A DNA stretch of 64,000 nt. Origin: Pseudomonas sp. TMP9 (lineage in GTDB: Bacteria; Pseudomonadota; Gammaproteobacteria; Pseudomonadales; Pseudomonadaceae). The translations under genes and the position numbers were made by a program. Shown here one piece after another: positions 45,630-54,637 of the stretch (position 1 is the first letter of the stretch; the number at the start of each line of letters is the position of its first letter). The stretch lies in contig NZ_CP149803.1 in assembly GCF_037943105.1 (NCBI RefSeq), forward strand, positions 1,116,001 through 1,180,000, read 5' to 3'. A model generated the notes under the pieces. The model did not search any database. It was not told the DNA's origin and worked only from the letters and a program-made list of their open reading frames with translations.

Positions 45630-47786
45630 GTGGCAGTAGAGCCAAGCCCGATGCAAGTTCGTAGCGATCCTCGTGATCGCTACGATGACCCCCTCCTAGA
45701 CAGCTTGTTATCACTGTGCGGCTTGCACCAAAAATCGGTGAGTCGGGCCATGCTTACCGCTGGGCTGCCGCTGCCTGAGCAGCGCCTGAGTGCCGAGTTG
45801 CTGCCGCGTGCAGCGGCTCGTGCAGGTTTGCAGGGGCGATGGTTACGCCGTGCGCTGGATAAAATCCCGTCTTTGGCCATGCCTGCTTTGCTGCTGCTAA
45901 ACGATGGCCGTAGCGCTATTTTGCTCGGTTGGGATGAACAGGGGCACGCGCGCATCATGCCCAGCGAAAGCGAGGGTGGTGAGGTGCGGGTGAGTGCCGA
46001 GGCGCTCACTGAGGATTACAGCGGTCGAGTGTTTTTTGCTCAACCGCAGCACAAGTTTGATTTCAACCGTGGCGAGATGATCCCGCGCGCCACGTCCTGG
46101 TTTCGCGACACCCTCAAACGGTCGCGCTGGCTGTATATCGATGCGGTGGCGGCGAGTTTTTTGATCAATTTGATTGGCTTAGCTACGCCGCTGTTTGTGA
46201 TGAATGTGTATGACCGCGTGGTGCCCAACCAAGCAGAAGCCACCTTATGGGTGTTAGCGATTGGCATCACGGGGGTGTTTTTCTTTGATTTATTGCTAAA
46301 AACCTTGCGCGGGCTGTGTCTGGATTTAGCCGGCAAAAAGACTGACTTGATCATCTCCGCCACGCTGTTCGAACGCATCGTTGGCATGGCCATGAAGTTT
46401 CGTCCGGCACGGGTCGGTAGTTTTGCCCAGAACATTCATGAGTTCCAAAGCCTGCGCGATTTCCTCGCCTCGCTGACGCTGGCCAGCGTTATCGACCTGC
46501 CGTTTACCCTGTTGATTCTCGCCGTAATTGCCATGATTGGCGGGCACTTGGTGTGGATTCCGGTGCTGGCTTTCCCGCTGGTAGCTTTGATCGGCTGGGC
46601 CTTGCAGCGGCCGCTGGCCGAGACGATGCAGCGCACCATGGCGTTGGCGGGTGAGCGTCAGTCAAGCCTGATTGAAAGTTTGGCTGGGCTGGATGCGGTC
46701 AAGGTCAATAACGCTGAGAGCGAGCGGCAATATCTATGGGAGCAGACCATCGGCACCCTCAGCCGTTTGGAGCTGCGCGCACGCATGCTTTCCAGTTTCG
46801 CGATGAACGCCACCATGCTGCTGCAGCAACTCGCTGGGGTGATTGTGATTGTGCTCGGGGTGTACCAGATTATCGACGGTAAGCTGAGCATGGGCGGTTT
46901 GATTGCCTGTTACATGCTCAGCAGTCGTGCGCTTGGGCCGCTGACGCAGATTTCTGGTTTGCTTACTCGTTATCAGCAAGCGCGCGTCACTCTTGAATCC
47001 GTTAATCAGATGATGGAGCTGCCGCAAGAGCGTCACGCCGACGAGCGTCCGCTCAAGCGTCAGTCGTTGCAGGGCGCCATCGAGTTTCGCCAGCTGGATT
47101 TCCACTACCCGGATCAACAGCAGGCCGCTTTGCAGGGCATTAACCTGGTGGTTCGCCCGGGTGAAAAAATAGGCATTATCGGCCGCAGTGGTTCGGGCAA
47201 AAGCTCGCTGGCCAAACTGATTGTCGGCTTATACCAGCCTGATGCAGGCAGCCTGTTGGTTGATGGTATTGATGTGCGTCAGCTGGATGTCAGCGACCTG
47301 CGCCACAACATCGGCTATGTACCGCAGGATATTCAGCTGTTCAGCGGTACCCTGCGCGACAACTTAGTGTCCGGCGCGCGCTATGTGGAAGACGAGCTGG
47401 TGTTGCAGGCCGCCGAGCTGGCCGGCGTGCATGAGTTCGCTCGCCTGCACCCGAAAGGTTATGAGTTGCAGGTGGGGGAGCGTGGGCAGAACCTTTCCGG
47501 CGGTCAGCGGCAGAACGTCGCTCTCGCTCGTGCGCTGCTGCTTGATCCGCCGATTTTGCTGCTGGATGAGCCGACCAGCGCTATGGATAACACCGGCGAG
47601 GAGCGCCTCAAACAGCGTTTGGCTGCCGTGATTGGCAACAAAACCCTGCTGTTGGTCACCCACCGTGCCTCAATGCTTAGCTTGGTTGACCGGCTGGTCA
47701 TCGTCGATCGTGGGCAAATCATTGCTGACGGGCCTAAAGGTAGCGTCATGGAAGCGCTGAAGAAGGGGCAGATCAGTGTCAGCTAA
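45630..47786 (+). CDS. lapB: Type I secretion ABC transporter LapB
   Basis: 718 residues. The N-terminal C39-like domain (1-150) lacks a catalytic Cys in its normal setting and probably only binds substrate. An ABC membrane domain (about 165-450) follows, then the nucleotide-binding domain with Walker A GRSGSGKSSLAK, signature LSGGQRQNVALAR and Walker B ILLLDEPTSAMD. It closely resembles P. fluorescens LapB by recall, including DDPLLDSLL and FFAQPQHKFD. The GTG at 45630 is given; ATG at 45651 is also possible. It overlaps lapC by 11 bases. Confidence 0.93.
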   Translation: MAVEPSPMQVRSDPRDRYDDPLLDSLLSLCGLHQKSVSRAMLTAGLPLPEQRLSAELLPRAAARAGLQGRWLRRALDKIPSLAMPALLLLNDGRSAILLGWDEQGHARIMPSESEGGEVRVSAEALTEDYSGRVFFAQPQHKFDFNRGEMIPRATSWFRDTLKRSRWLYIDAVAASFLINLIGLATPLFVMNVYDRVVPNQAEATLWVLAIGITGVFFFDLLLKTLRGLCLDLAGKKTDLIISATLFERIVGMAMKFRPARVGSFAQNIHEFQSLRDFLASLTLASVIDLPFTLLILAVIAMIGGHLVWIPVLAFPLVALIGWALQRPLAETMQRTMALAGERQSSLIESLAGLDAVKVNNAESERQYLWEQTIGTLSRLELRARMLSSFAMNATMLLQQLAGVIVIVLGVYQIIDGKLSMGGLIACYMLSSRALGPLTQISGLLTRYQQARVTLESVNQMMELPQERHADERPLKRQSLQGAIEFRQLDFHYPDQQQAALQGINLVVRPGEKIGIIGRSGSGKSSLAKLIVGLYQPDAGSLLVDGIDVRQLDVSDLRHNIGYVPQDIQLFSGTLRDNLVSGARYVEDELVLQAAELAGVHEFARLHPKGYELQVGERGQNLSGGQRQNVALARALLLDPPILLLDEPTSAMDNTGEERLKQRLAAVIGNKTLLLVTHRASMLSLVDRLVIVDRGQIIADGPKGSVMEALKKGQISVS

Positions 47787-49152
47787 AGAGCCCGAGAAGA
47801 AGAGCCTGCGTCAGGCTATTGCCGCTTATTTCGGCAGCCGCGATGAGCTCGGCGATGAGCCGCTGCCTGAGGTTAACAAAGCGCTGATCGAGGACGCGCC
47901 GCGGGTGGTGCGTCTGACCATCTGGGGGTTGATCGCGTTTGTGGTGTTTTGCCTGCTGTGGGCCAATTTCGCCATGGTTGACGAGGTCACGCGTGGCGAT
48001 GGTAAGGCCATCCCGTCCTCGCGCTTGCAGAAAATTCAGAACTTGGAAGGCGGCATCGTCGCTGAGTTGTTTGTCCGCGAAGGGCAAATTGTCGAGGTGG
48101 GCGCTCCATTGCTGCGTCTGGATGACACCCGTTTTGCCTCCAATGTGGGCGAAACTGAGGCTGATCGCCTGGCCTTGCTGCTGCGCGTGGAGCGCCTCAA
48201 CGCCGAAGTGCAGGACCGCGAACTGCTGATCACTGATGAGATACGGGAAAAAGCTGGTCGTCAGGCGGATAACGAGATTCAGCTCTTTAACAGCCGCAAA
48301 CAGCAATTGCTCGATGAGGTGGCGGGTTTAGAAGAGCAGTTGATTCAGCGTCAGCAGGAGTTGCGCGAGTTCGCTTCTAAGCAAGGCCAGTTTCGCAATA
48401 GCCTCAGCCTGCTGCGCCAGGAAATAAACATGTCCGAGCCGCTGGTGGCTGAAGGTGCCATTTCTCCGGTGGAAGTGTTGCGCCTTAAGCGGGCCGAAGT
48501 GGAAGCGCGCGGTCAGCTAGATGCCACCACCTTGGCCATGCCAAGGGCTCAGGCGGCGATCAATGAAGTGCAGCGCAAAATTGATGAAACCCGTGGGCGT
48601 TTTCGCAGTGAGGCGCTGACTCAGCTAAACGAGGCGCGAACCGATCTGAGTAAAATCCAGTCCACCGGCAAAGCGCTGGAGGACCGGGTCAACCGAACGC
48701 TGGTGGTGTCGCCGGTGCGCGGTATCGTCAAGCAGTTGCTGGTCAACACCATCGGCGGGGTGATTCAGCCGGGCAGCGACTTGGTGGAAATTGTGCCGTT
48801 GGGTGAGAACCTGTTGGTTGAAGCACGTATCCGTCCGCAAGACATCGCCTTTCTGCATCCGGGGCAGGAAGCCATGGTCAAGTTCACCGCCTATGACTTC
48901 ACTATTTACGGCGGGCTCAAGGCCGAGTTGGAGCAGATCGGTGCAGATACCGTGACGGACGACGACGGCAACAGTTTTTACGAGATCAAGCTGCGCACCA
49001 ATAAAAGCCATCTGGGCACTGCAGAGCGTCCGCTGCTGATTATTCCTGGCATGGTGGCTTCGGTGGATATCATCACGGGCAAGAAAAGTGTGCTCAGTTA
49101 CCTGCTTAAACCGATCATCCGCGCCCGTGCTGAGGCGCTGCGCGAACGTTGA
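47776..49152 (+). CDS. lapC: HlyD-family membrane fusion protein LapC
   Basis: 458 residues. A cytoplasmic N-terminus (1-50) and one membrane helix (about 52-70) precede a split biotinyl/lipoyl-like domain (LQKIQNLEGGIVAELFVREGQIV), a long coiled coil (about 150-310) and a beta-barrel (VVSPVRGIVKQL...). It links LapB to LapE. The start is GTG at 47776, inside the end of lapB. It is the last gene of the operon, followed by a UUCG-loop terminator. Confidence 0.93.
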   Translation: MSAKEPEKKSLRQAIAAYFGSRDELGDEPLPEVNKALIEDAPRVVRLTIWGLIAFVVFCLLWANFAMVDEVTRGDGKAIPSSRLQKIQNLEGGIVAELFVREGQIVEVGAPLLRLDDTRFASNVGETEADRLALLLRVERLNAEVQDRELLITDEIREKAGRQADNEIQLFNSRKQQLLDEVAGLEEQLIQRQQELREFASKQGQFRNSLSLLRQEINMSEPLVAEGAISPVEVLRLKRAEVEARGQLDATTLAMPRAQAAINEVQRKIDETRGRFRSEALTQLNEARTDLSKIQSTGKALEDRVNRTLVVSPVRGIVKQLLVNTIGGVIQPGSDLVEIVPLGENLLVEARIRPQDIAFLHPGQEAMVKFTAYDFTIYGGLKAELEQIGADTVTDDDGNSFYEIKLRTNKSHLGTAERPLLIIPGMVASVDIITGKKSVLSYLLKPIIRARAEALRER

Positions 49153-49176
49153 GTTAGGCAGGCCGTGCACAGAATC

Positions 49177-49206
49177 AAGCCGCAGTTCGCTGCGGCTTTT
49201 TGTTAT
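49177..49206 (+). terminator. Intrinsic terminator after lapC
   Basis: A 9-bp stem AAGCCGCAG/CTGCGGCTT with the stable tetraloop TTCG is followed by TTTGTT. It lies 24 bases after the lapC stop. Confidence 0.88.
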
Positions 49207-49443
49207 CTGCAATGTATGTTCAGCCTTCGCCATTGGCCGTGATGTGCAGTTGGTGTGACCGCGTTGGGGCTGAGTATTTCGTTTCGATGCGTGCGGGTAC
49301 TCACGCGTTAGGGGGCTCAAACAGCCGGTTATCAGTAAGGTGACCATCGGTATAAATTACGTTGTGCGAAATTGACGCAGAACAATCAGTGCATGCGTAA
49401 TGGCGATATGCTGGCTTTATTGGGTAATCGAGGAGTATCGGAC

Positions 49444-51168
49444 GTGCCATCTATCATCAATGACCACCAGCAACTGTTCGATTATTTGCAGCAGCGCACC
49501 GACTCCCCACGCCGCCATCGGCGGCTCGGTGAGTTGCTGGTCAACCAGGGTCGGATCAATCAGCAGCAGCTGCAAAACGCCCTGACCCAGCAACAGCAAG
49601 ACAGTCATTCTGGGCGTCTGGGGCAGATTCTGCTTAAACAAGAGCTGGTCGACCGGCACGCCTTGGCCAGCGCTCTGGTTGAGCAGCTTGATATAGCCCA
49701 AGTCAATCTAGAAACCTTCCAGCTTGAGCCGCAAACCGTGCAGTTGTTGCCGGAGAACCTCGCCCGCGAGCGCCGGGTGCTGCCATTGTTGGTCCAAGGC
49801 GAGATGCTAGTGGTGGCCACGCCTAACCCATCGGACTGCGATCTGCTGCACCTCATCGGCTTTATCACCGGTAAGCAGGTTGAGGCGATCCAGGCTCAAG
49901 ATGAACAACTCGACAGGGCCATCAATCGGCTCTACGGCGCGGAAGCCGCGTTGCAGTTGCCCGAGAGTGAGAGCCGCGAGCCGGAGATGAGCCTGCATCG
50001 GATGAAGCAGTTGGCCGAAGAAAAGCCCACGGTGCGCTTTGTCGACAGCCTGCTTGAAGATGCCATCTCACGTCGGGCTTCAGATATTCACTTGCGGCCG
50101 GGTAAGCATGAGGTGGCCATTCTGTTTCGCATCGATGGCGTGTTGACCGAGGTGCGTCGGATCAAGCCAGGCAACTTGGCCGCGATTGTCAGCCGGATCA
50201 AAATCATCGGCGGCATGAACATCGCCGAGCGGCGCTTACCGCAAGATGGCCGGCATTTGGTGGTTATGGGGGAGCGCAATATCGACCTGCGCCTGTCGAT
50301 CATGCCAACCGTGCATGGCGAGAGCGTGGTCATTCGTATCCTCGATACCCAGCAGAGCATGAAGACCCTGAGCCAAATTGGCTTCAATGATCGCGATGCC
50401 GAACGCTTTCGCCAGCTCACCAGCCACAGCCAAGGCATTGTGCTGGTCACCGGCCCTACTGGCTCAGGTAAAAGCACCACGTTGTATGCCGCGTTGAATG
50501 GCATCAAAGACACGGGGGTGAATGTCATTACCGTGGAAGATCCGGTGGAGTACCAGATCGACGGTATTCGCCAGATCCAAGTCAAACCGCAAATTGGCTA
50601 CACCTTTGCCCACGCCTTGCGGCACATCCTGCGCCACGACCCCGATGTGATTATGGTCGGCGAAATCCGCGATCAGGAAACCGCCATGATGGCCACTGAA
50701 AGCGCCCTCACTGGGCACTTGGTGCTGTCCACCCTGCACACCAACAGCGCGGCGACCACGGTGACGCGGTTACTCGAAATCGGCATCGCGCCTTATCTAC
50801 TCAATGCCAGCCTGCTTGGGGTGTTGGCTCAGCGTCTGGTGCGGCGTAATTGCCCCAAGTGCCTGGAGCCGGAGCAGGTGTCGGATTATGTGCGCAAGGG
50901 CTTGGGTCTCTCCGCGGATGAGGTCTTCTATGTCGGCCGCGGTTGCAGCCATTGCAACGGCAAGGGGTTTGCCGGACGTATTGCTGCCTACGAGTTGTTG
51001 GAAGTGACCCCGGCGCTGCGCGCCCTGATCCAGCCGGATGTAGCGGCCCAGAAGATTGAGCAACAGGCGATTGCTGATGGCATGCGGCCGCTGACGCAGA
51101 GCGCGTTGTCTTTGGCCCGTGATCGGCTGATTTCGCTGGGTGAGGTTTATCGCGTGCGTTTGGAATAA
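49444..51168 (+). CDS. GspE/PilB-type secretion ATPase with two c-di-GMP-binding MshEN motifs
   Basis: 574 residues. Residues 27-50 and 58-81 each fit the MshEN consensus RLGxxLVxxGxIxxxxLxxALxxQ; the first is perfect, the second has Glu for Gly at position 10. An ATPase core follows with Walker A GPTGSGKST (about 337-345), Asp box and Walker B DVIMVGEIRD, and a tetracysteine zinc site (CPKC, CSHC about 470-503). I chose GTG 49444 because AGGAG lies 8 bases upstream; earlier in-frame starts at 49372, 49393 and 49408 lack such a site. It powers a type II or type IV pilus-like machine, but no other gene of one is in the window. Confidence 0.85.
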   Translation: MPSIINDHQQLFDYLQQRTDSPRRHRRLGELLVNQGRINQQQLQNALTQQQQDSHSGRLGQILLKQELVDRHALASALVEQLDIAQVNLETFQLEPQTVQLLPENLARERRVLPLLVQGEMLVVATPNPSDCDLLHLIGFITGKQVEAIQAQDEQLDRAINRLYGAEAALQLPESESREPEMSLHRMKQLAEEKPTVRFVDSLLEDAISRRASDIHLRPGKHEVAILFRIDGVLTEVRRIKPGNLAAIVSRIKIIGGMNIAERRLPQDGRHLVVMGERNIDLRLSIMPTVHGESVVIRILDTQQSMKTLSQIGFNDRDAERFRQLTSHSQGIVLVTGPTGSGKSTTLYAALNGIKDTGVNVITVEDPVEYQIDGIRQIQVKPQIGYTFAHALRHILRHDPDVIMVGEIRDQETAMMATESALTGHLVLSTLHTNSAATTVTRLLEIGIAPYLLNASLLGVLAQRLVRRNCPKCLEPEQVSDYVRKGLGLSADEVFYVGRGCSHCNGKGFAGRIAAYELLEVTPALRALIQPDVAAQKIEQQAIADGMRPLTQSALSLARDRLISLGEVYRVRLE

Positions 51169-51470
51169 GCCGGCGGATGCTGCTCAATGTAAGCCGTTCG
51201 AGTTTTGCAGCCCTTCACCATAAATGGGCGAAGGGCTGGGGCGTTTGTGCCCACACACGTGTGCGGACTCATGCACCAAGCCGATTATCAGGCCGAGCGC
51301 AATGTGCTGGGCATGTGGTGGCTGACGGAGCGTGCGAGCGGGGTCTGTTTTTACTGTGAAAAACGCGCGCTCTTTATCGATAAACAGCGCCTAGCCCGGA
51401 TGCAATCCGGGGTCGTTATAAGGCTCTGCACCTACTCGCGGGTTGCATTCGATCTACCAGCCCTTCGCAT
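51169..51470. other. Convergent intergenic region with a decayed REP-like element
   Basis: About 300 bases between the ATPase gene and mmsB. It contains a REP-like arm AGCCCGGATGCAATCCGG and a degenerate second arm. I see no credible gene. Confidence 0.55.
51391..51459. repeat. Degenerate REP-like palindrome (GTAGCCCGGATGCAATCCGGG family)
   Basis: The left arm is nearly intact (TAGCCCGGATGCAATCCGG); the right arm (CGGGTTGCATTCGATCTAC) is mutated. It lies between convergent genes. Confidence 0.65.
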
Positions 51471-52355
51471 TTATTCAACAAACAGCTGCTGCACCACCGA
51501 GAAGTCCTGTTTGCCCTTACCTTGCTTGAGCAGCAGGCGATACAGCTGTAAGGCTAATGCGCCCATCGGCGTGCTGCTGCCGCTGGCTTGCGCGGCTTCT
51601 TGGGCCAAGCCTAGGTCTTTGGTCATCAGCTCGGCCATAAAACCACCGCTGTAGCCGTTGGATGCCGGCGTGTTAGCCATCACGCCGGGCCAGGGGTTGT
51701 ATTTCTCCAGCGTCCAGTTACCGCCTGAACTCTGGCGCATGATTTCGGCCAGCACAGCCGGCTCTAGGCCGTTGGCCACGCCCATGGCCATGGCTTCGGC
51801 CGTGGCGATCATCTGGACTGCCAGCACTTGGTTGTTGCACACCTTGGCCACCTGGCCTGCGCCGTCGGGGCCGGCATGGAAGATATTTTTGCCCATGGCC
51901 TGAAAGAAGGGCTGGGCCTTGGCCAAGGTTTCTGCCTGGCCGCCGATCATAAACGTTAGAGTGCCTGCCGCCGCACCGGCAGTGCCGCCAGACACCGGTG
52001 CATCAAGCAGTTGAATGCCACGTTCGCGCGCCGCCGCATGCACGTTGCGCGCGGCTTCTGGGGCGATGGTCGAGCATTCCAACACCAGGGTGCCGGGTTT
52101 GAGCGCGGCGAACAGGCCATTAGCACCCAAGTACAGGCCTTCGACATGGCGGCTGGCGGGCAGCATGCTGACCACGACCTGCGCGCCCTGCACGGCCTCA
52201 ATGGCGCTGACGGCGGCGAGTGCACCTTCGCCGGCCAGTTGATCCATGGCCGCCTGCACCAGATCAAATACCTTAAGGTTAAAGCCGGCCTTGAGCAGGT
52301 TACGGGCCATGGGCAGGCCCATATGGCCGAGGCCGATAAAAGCGATTGTTGTCAT
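51471..52355 (-). CDS. mmsB: 3-hydroxyisobutyrate dehydrogenase
   Basis: 294 residues. The NAD-binding start IAFIGLGHMGLPMARNL, substrate motif DAPVSGGTAGAAAG and catalytic Lys region GQVAKVCNN are present. It oxidises 3-hydroxyisobutyrate to methylmalonate semialdehyde in valine breakdown. It is the last gene of the cluster mmsA-acyl-CoA dehydrogenase-hydratase-hydrolase-mmsB, separated from the hydrolase gene by two repeat elements. Confidence 0.93.
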   Translation of the reverse strand: MTTIAFIGLGHMGLPMARNLLKAGFNLKVFDLVQAAMDQLAGEGALAAVSAIEAVQGAQVVVSMLPASRHVEGLYLGANGLFAALKPGTLVLECSTIAPEAARNVHAAARERGIQLLDAPVSGGTAGAAAGTLTFMIGGQAETLAKAQPFFQAMGKNIFHAGPDGAGQVAKVCNNQVLAVQMIATAEAMAMGVANGLEPAVLAEIMRQSSGGNWTLEKYNPWPGVMANTPASNGYSGGFMAELMTKDLGLAQEAAQASGSSTPMGALALQLYRLLLKQGKGKQDFSVVQQLFVE

Positions 52356-52383
52356 TGTTATGCTCCCTTAGCGCTGAACGTTG

Positions 52384-52445
52384 TCGCTCGGATGCAGCCC
52401 GGGCAGGTTGTTAAATCAACCCCTCCCGGATTGCATCCGGGCTAC
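52384..52445. repeat. REP-like palindrome upstream of mmsB
   Basis: The right arm CCCGGATTGCATCCGGGCTAC is intact and the left arm (TCGCTCGGATGCAGCCCGGG) is slightly changed. It is the same family as 5622-5681. Confidence 0.8.
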
Positions 52446-52463
52446 GAGGGGCTGTGTATCGGT

Positions 52464-52534
52464 GTAGGGTGGATGGCGCTTCACCCATCCACCAGTTTCG
52501 GTCTGGTCGGTGGATGAAAAGAACGTTATCTACA
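52464..52534. repeat. GTAGGGTGGAT-family element abutting the 3' end of the hydrolase gene
   Basis: It has the left end GTAGGGTGGATGGCG and the internal GGTGGATGAAAAGA block of the 27106-27195 copy. Its right end is diverged and runs into the stop codon of the downstream-ending gene at 52535. Confidence 0.7.
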
Positions 52535-53638
52535 CTACAGATCCGTCAACGGATGCTCACCGTCCCAGGCCGGTGCGAAGTGCGCGTCAATTACCTGCTG
52601 CGGGATGCTCGCTACATCGGGCCAGTGCCACTGTGGCGCGTGGTCTTTGTCGATCAGGCGAGCACGAACACCTTCCGGGAACTCCGGATGACGGCAGCAG
52701 TTCAGGCTGATGGCGTATTCCATGCGGAATACCTCGGCCAGAGACAGCTGCTTGGCACGCTTGATTTGCTCCCACACCAGGTGCCCGGTCAGCGGGCAAC
52801 CGCCGGCGAGGGTTTTGCCGGCGCGGGCTAATAGCGGGTCGTGGTTGTCCTGTAAAGCCTGGATGGCCTGCCAGGCGTGGGGCAGGTCGGCTGTGTCGAG
52901 TAATTCATCAATACGCGCTCGGCGCGGCAACCACTGGGCTTCGGGTAGCTCGCCTAAGGCCTGGTTTTCCAAGGCTTTAAGCAGGCTATGCAGTTGTTGT
53001 TGCGGTTGCTCCAACCAGTTCAACTGCACCAGACCTTCGAGCAACGGATCTTGCTGCTCGTCGAGTAACACGCGGTCGGCCAGATCGAGATCTAACGCAT
53101 CGCGCGCGTTAATGCTGCTGGCGGTCAGGCCAAGGAACAGCCCGAGCTTGCCGGGCAGGCGGGCGAGGAACCGACTGCCGCCGACATCCGGGTACAGGCC
53201 GATATTCACTTCGGGCATGCCCAGTCGGCTGCTGGGGGTAACGATACGAATACCGGCGCCTTGCATCAGGCCCATGCCACCGCCCAGGACGTGGCCGTGA
53301 GCCCAGCAGATAAAAGGTTTCGGGTAGGTGTGGATACGGTGGTCGAGGCGGTATTCGTCGGCAAAAAAACGCCGCGCCAAAGGCGGTATTTCGCCGGGGT
53401 GTTCACGGCACTGCTGCACCAATTGCACCACATCACCGCCGGCGCAGAACGCCTTAGGGCCGTTACCGCGCAGCAGCACGCAGGCGATGCTGGGGTCTTC
53501 GGCCCAAGCTTTAAGCGTGGCATCCAGCGCCTCAATCATCGGCAGCGTGAGGGCGTTAAGGCTCTTTTCGGCGTCTAGGCTGGCAATGCCGATGCGCATG
53601 CCATGTTGGGCCGGGCGTTCTTCAAAATGCACGTTCAT
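52535..53638 (-). CDS. 3-hydroxyisobutyryl-CoA hydrolase-like crotonase
   Basis: 367 residues, longer than simple enoyl-CoA hydratases and typical of 3-hydroxyisobutyryl-CoA hydrolase. The N-terminal crotonase core has oxyanion-hole segments GPKAFCAGGDVV and AHGHVLGGGMGLM, with catalytic acid region MPEVNIGLYPDVGGS. A C-terminal extension follows (about 200-367). It is predicted to release 3-hydroxyisobutyrate, the MmsB substrate, from its CoA ester. Its stop codon lies at the edge of a palindromic repeat, so the last few codons may derive from the repeat. Confidence 0.88.
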   Translation of the reverse strand: MNVHFEERPAQHGMRIGIASLDAEKSLNALTLPMIEALDATLKAWAEDPSIACVLLRGNGPKAFCAGGDVVQLVQQCREHPGEIPPLARRFFADEYRLDHRIHTYPKPFICWAHGHVLGGGMGLMQGAGIRIVTPSSRLGMPEVNIGLYPDVGGSRFLARLPGKLGLFLGLTASSINARDALDLDLADRVLLDEQQDPLLEGLVQLNWLEQPQQQLHSLLKALENQALGELPEAQWLPRRARIDELLDTADLPHAWQAIQALQDNHDPLLARAGKTLAGGCPLTGHLVWEQIKRAKQLSLAEVFRMEYAISLNCCRHPEFPEGVRARLIDKDHAPQWHWPDVASIPQQVIDAHFAPAWDGEHPLTDL

Positions 53639-53670
53639 CAGCGTTTCCAGAGTCGGGTGGGTCGGGGCGC

Positions 53671-53738
53671 GTAGCCGGCGTTTTATCCATCCACCGAGTT
53701 GGGCTACGGTGGATGTAAAAAGCTACATCCACCCTACG
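53671..53738. repeat. GTAGGGTGGAT-family palindromic element
   Basis: About 68 bases with ATCCATCCACC and a right end ACATCCACCCTAC, related to 27106-27195. It lies between the two crotonase-family genes. Confidence 0.7.
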
Positions 53739-53788
53739 GATTTGCGTTGCCTAGGTAGAAAATTGCGCAGGGCTTCGCACCGTTCGGA

Positions 53789-54607
53789 TCACTTGTTGCG
53801 CCACTGCGGGTCGCGTTTTTCCAGAAAAGCGTTGACCCCTTCACGGGTGTCGTCAGCGTCGAACAGATCGACAAAGCGCTCACGCTCCTCTGGCAGCCAC
53901 GTACTTGGGCTGCGTTCACGGGCGCCTTGAATCAGCGGTTTGATGGTGCGCACGGCCACCGGGCTCTGCCGCGCTACCTTGGCTGCGAGCAAAAGGGCAT
54001 GGCCGCGGGCTTCACCGCTGTCGACCACTTGCTCGACCAGGCCGATACGCAGCGCGGTTTGCGCATCAACCCGTTCGCCACACAGAATCATGCGCTTAGC
54101 CCAGCCTTCACCGACTAACCAGCTCAGGTGCTGCGTGCCACCGGCGCAGGGCAGCAGGCCCACCGTGGCTTCTGGCAGCGCCATGTACGCCTGCTGTTCA
54201 GCAATGCGCAGGTCGCAGGCCAGCGCACATTCCAGGCCACCGCCCATGGCGTAGCCGTTAATCGCGGCAATTGACACGCCACGAAAGTCACGCAGGGCCT
54301 CGAAAGCCTCGCCAAACCGTTTAGCCATCTCGCGGGCGCGGGCTTTGTCGCCATCAGCAAACAGCTTGAGATCAGCGCCCGCACTGAAGAATTTAGCGCC
54401 TTGGCCAGTGATCACCAGGGCGTAAATGTCATCGTCATGGTTGAGGTGCTCAATCAGCTGCTTAAGACCGATCAACGAATCGCGATCCCAGGTATTAGCC
54501 GGCGGGTTGTTGAGGGTGATCAGCGCCGTGTGGCCGTGCTTTTCCACGGTGATCTTGTGGGTCAAGTCGAAGACCCCGGTTTTGTAGGCTTCGATGGCGT
54601 GGCTCAT
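53789..54607 (-). CDS. Enoyl-CoA hydratase (valine pathway)
   Basis: 272 residues, crotonase fold. Oxyanion-hole segments GAKFFSAGADLKLF and AINGYAMGGGLECALAC, with LPEATVGLLPCAGGTQ, are consistent with hydratase activity. It would hydrate methacrylyl-CoA to 3-hydroxyisobutyryl-CoA. I chose the ATG at 54607 because GAGGA lies 6 bases upstream; an ATG four codons earlier has no such site. It sits between the acyl-CoA dehydrogenase and hydrolase genes. Confidence 0.9.
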   Translation of the reverse strand: MSHAIEAYKTGVFDLTHKITVEKHGHTALITLNNPPANTWDRDSLIGLKQLIEHLNHDDDIYALVITGQGAKFFSAGADLKLFADGDKARAREMAKRFGEAFEALRDFRGVSIAAINGYAMGGGLECALACDLRIAEQQAYMALPEATVGLLPCAGGTQHLSWLVGEGWAKRMILCGERVDAQTALRIGLVEQVVDSGEARGHALLLAAKVARQSPVAVRTIKPLIQGARERSPSTWLPEERERFVDLFDADDTREGVNAFLEKRDPQWRNK

Positions 54608-54637
54608 AAGCGTCCTCATTTCTACAGGTTGGGTTCG

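Noticed and set aside
51205..51654. Open frame of 149 codons on the plus strand after the ATPase gene
   Set aside because: It crosses a REP-like element and runs antisense into mmsB; it has no ribosome site or recognisable motif.
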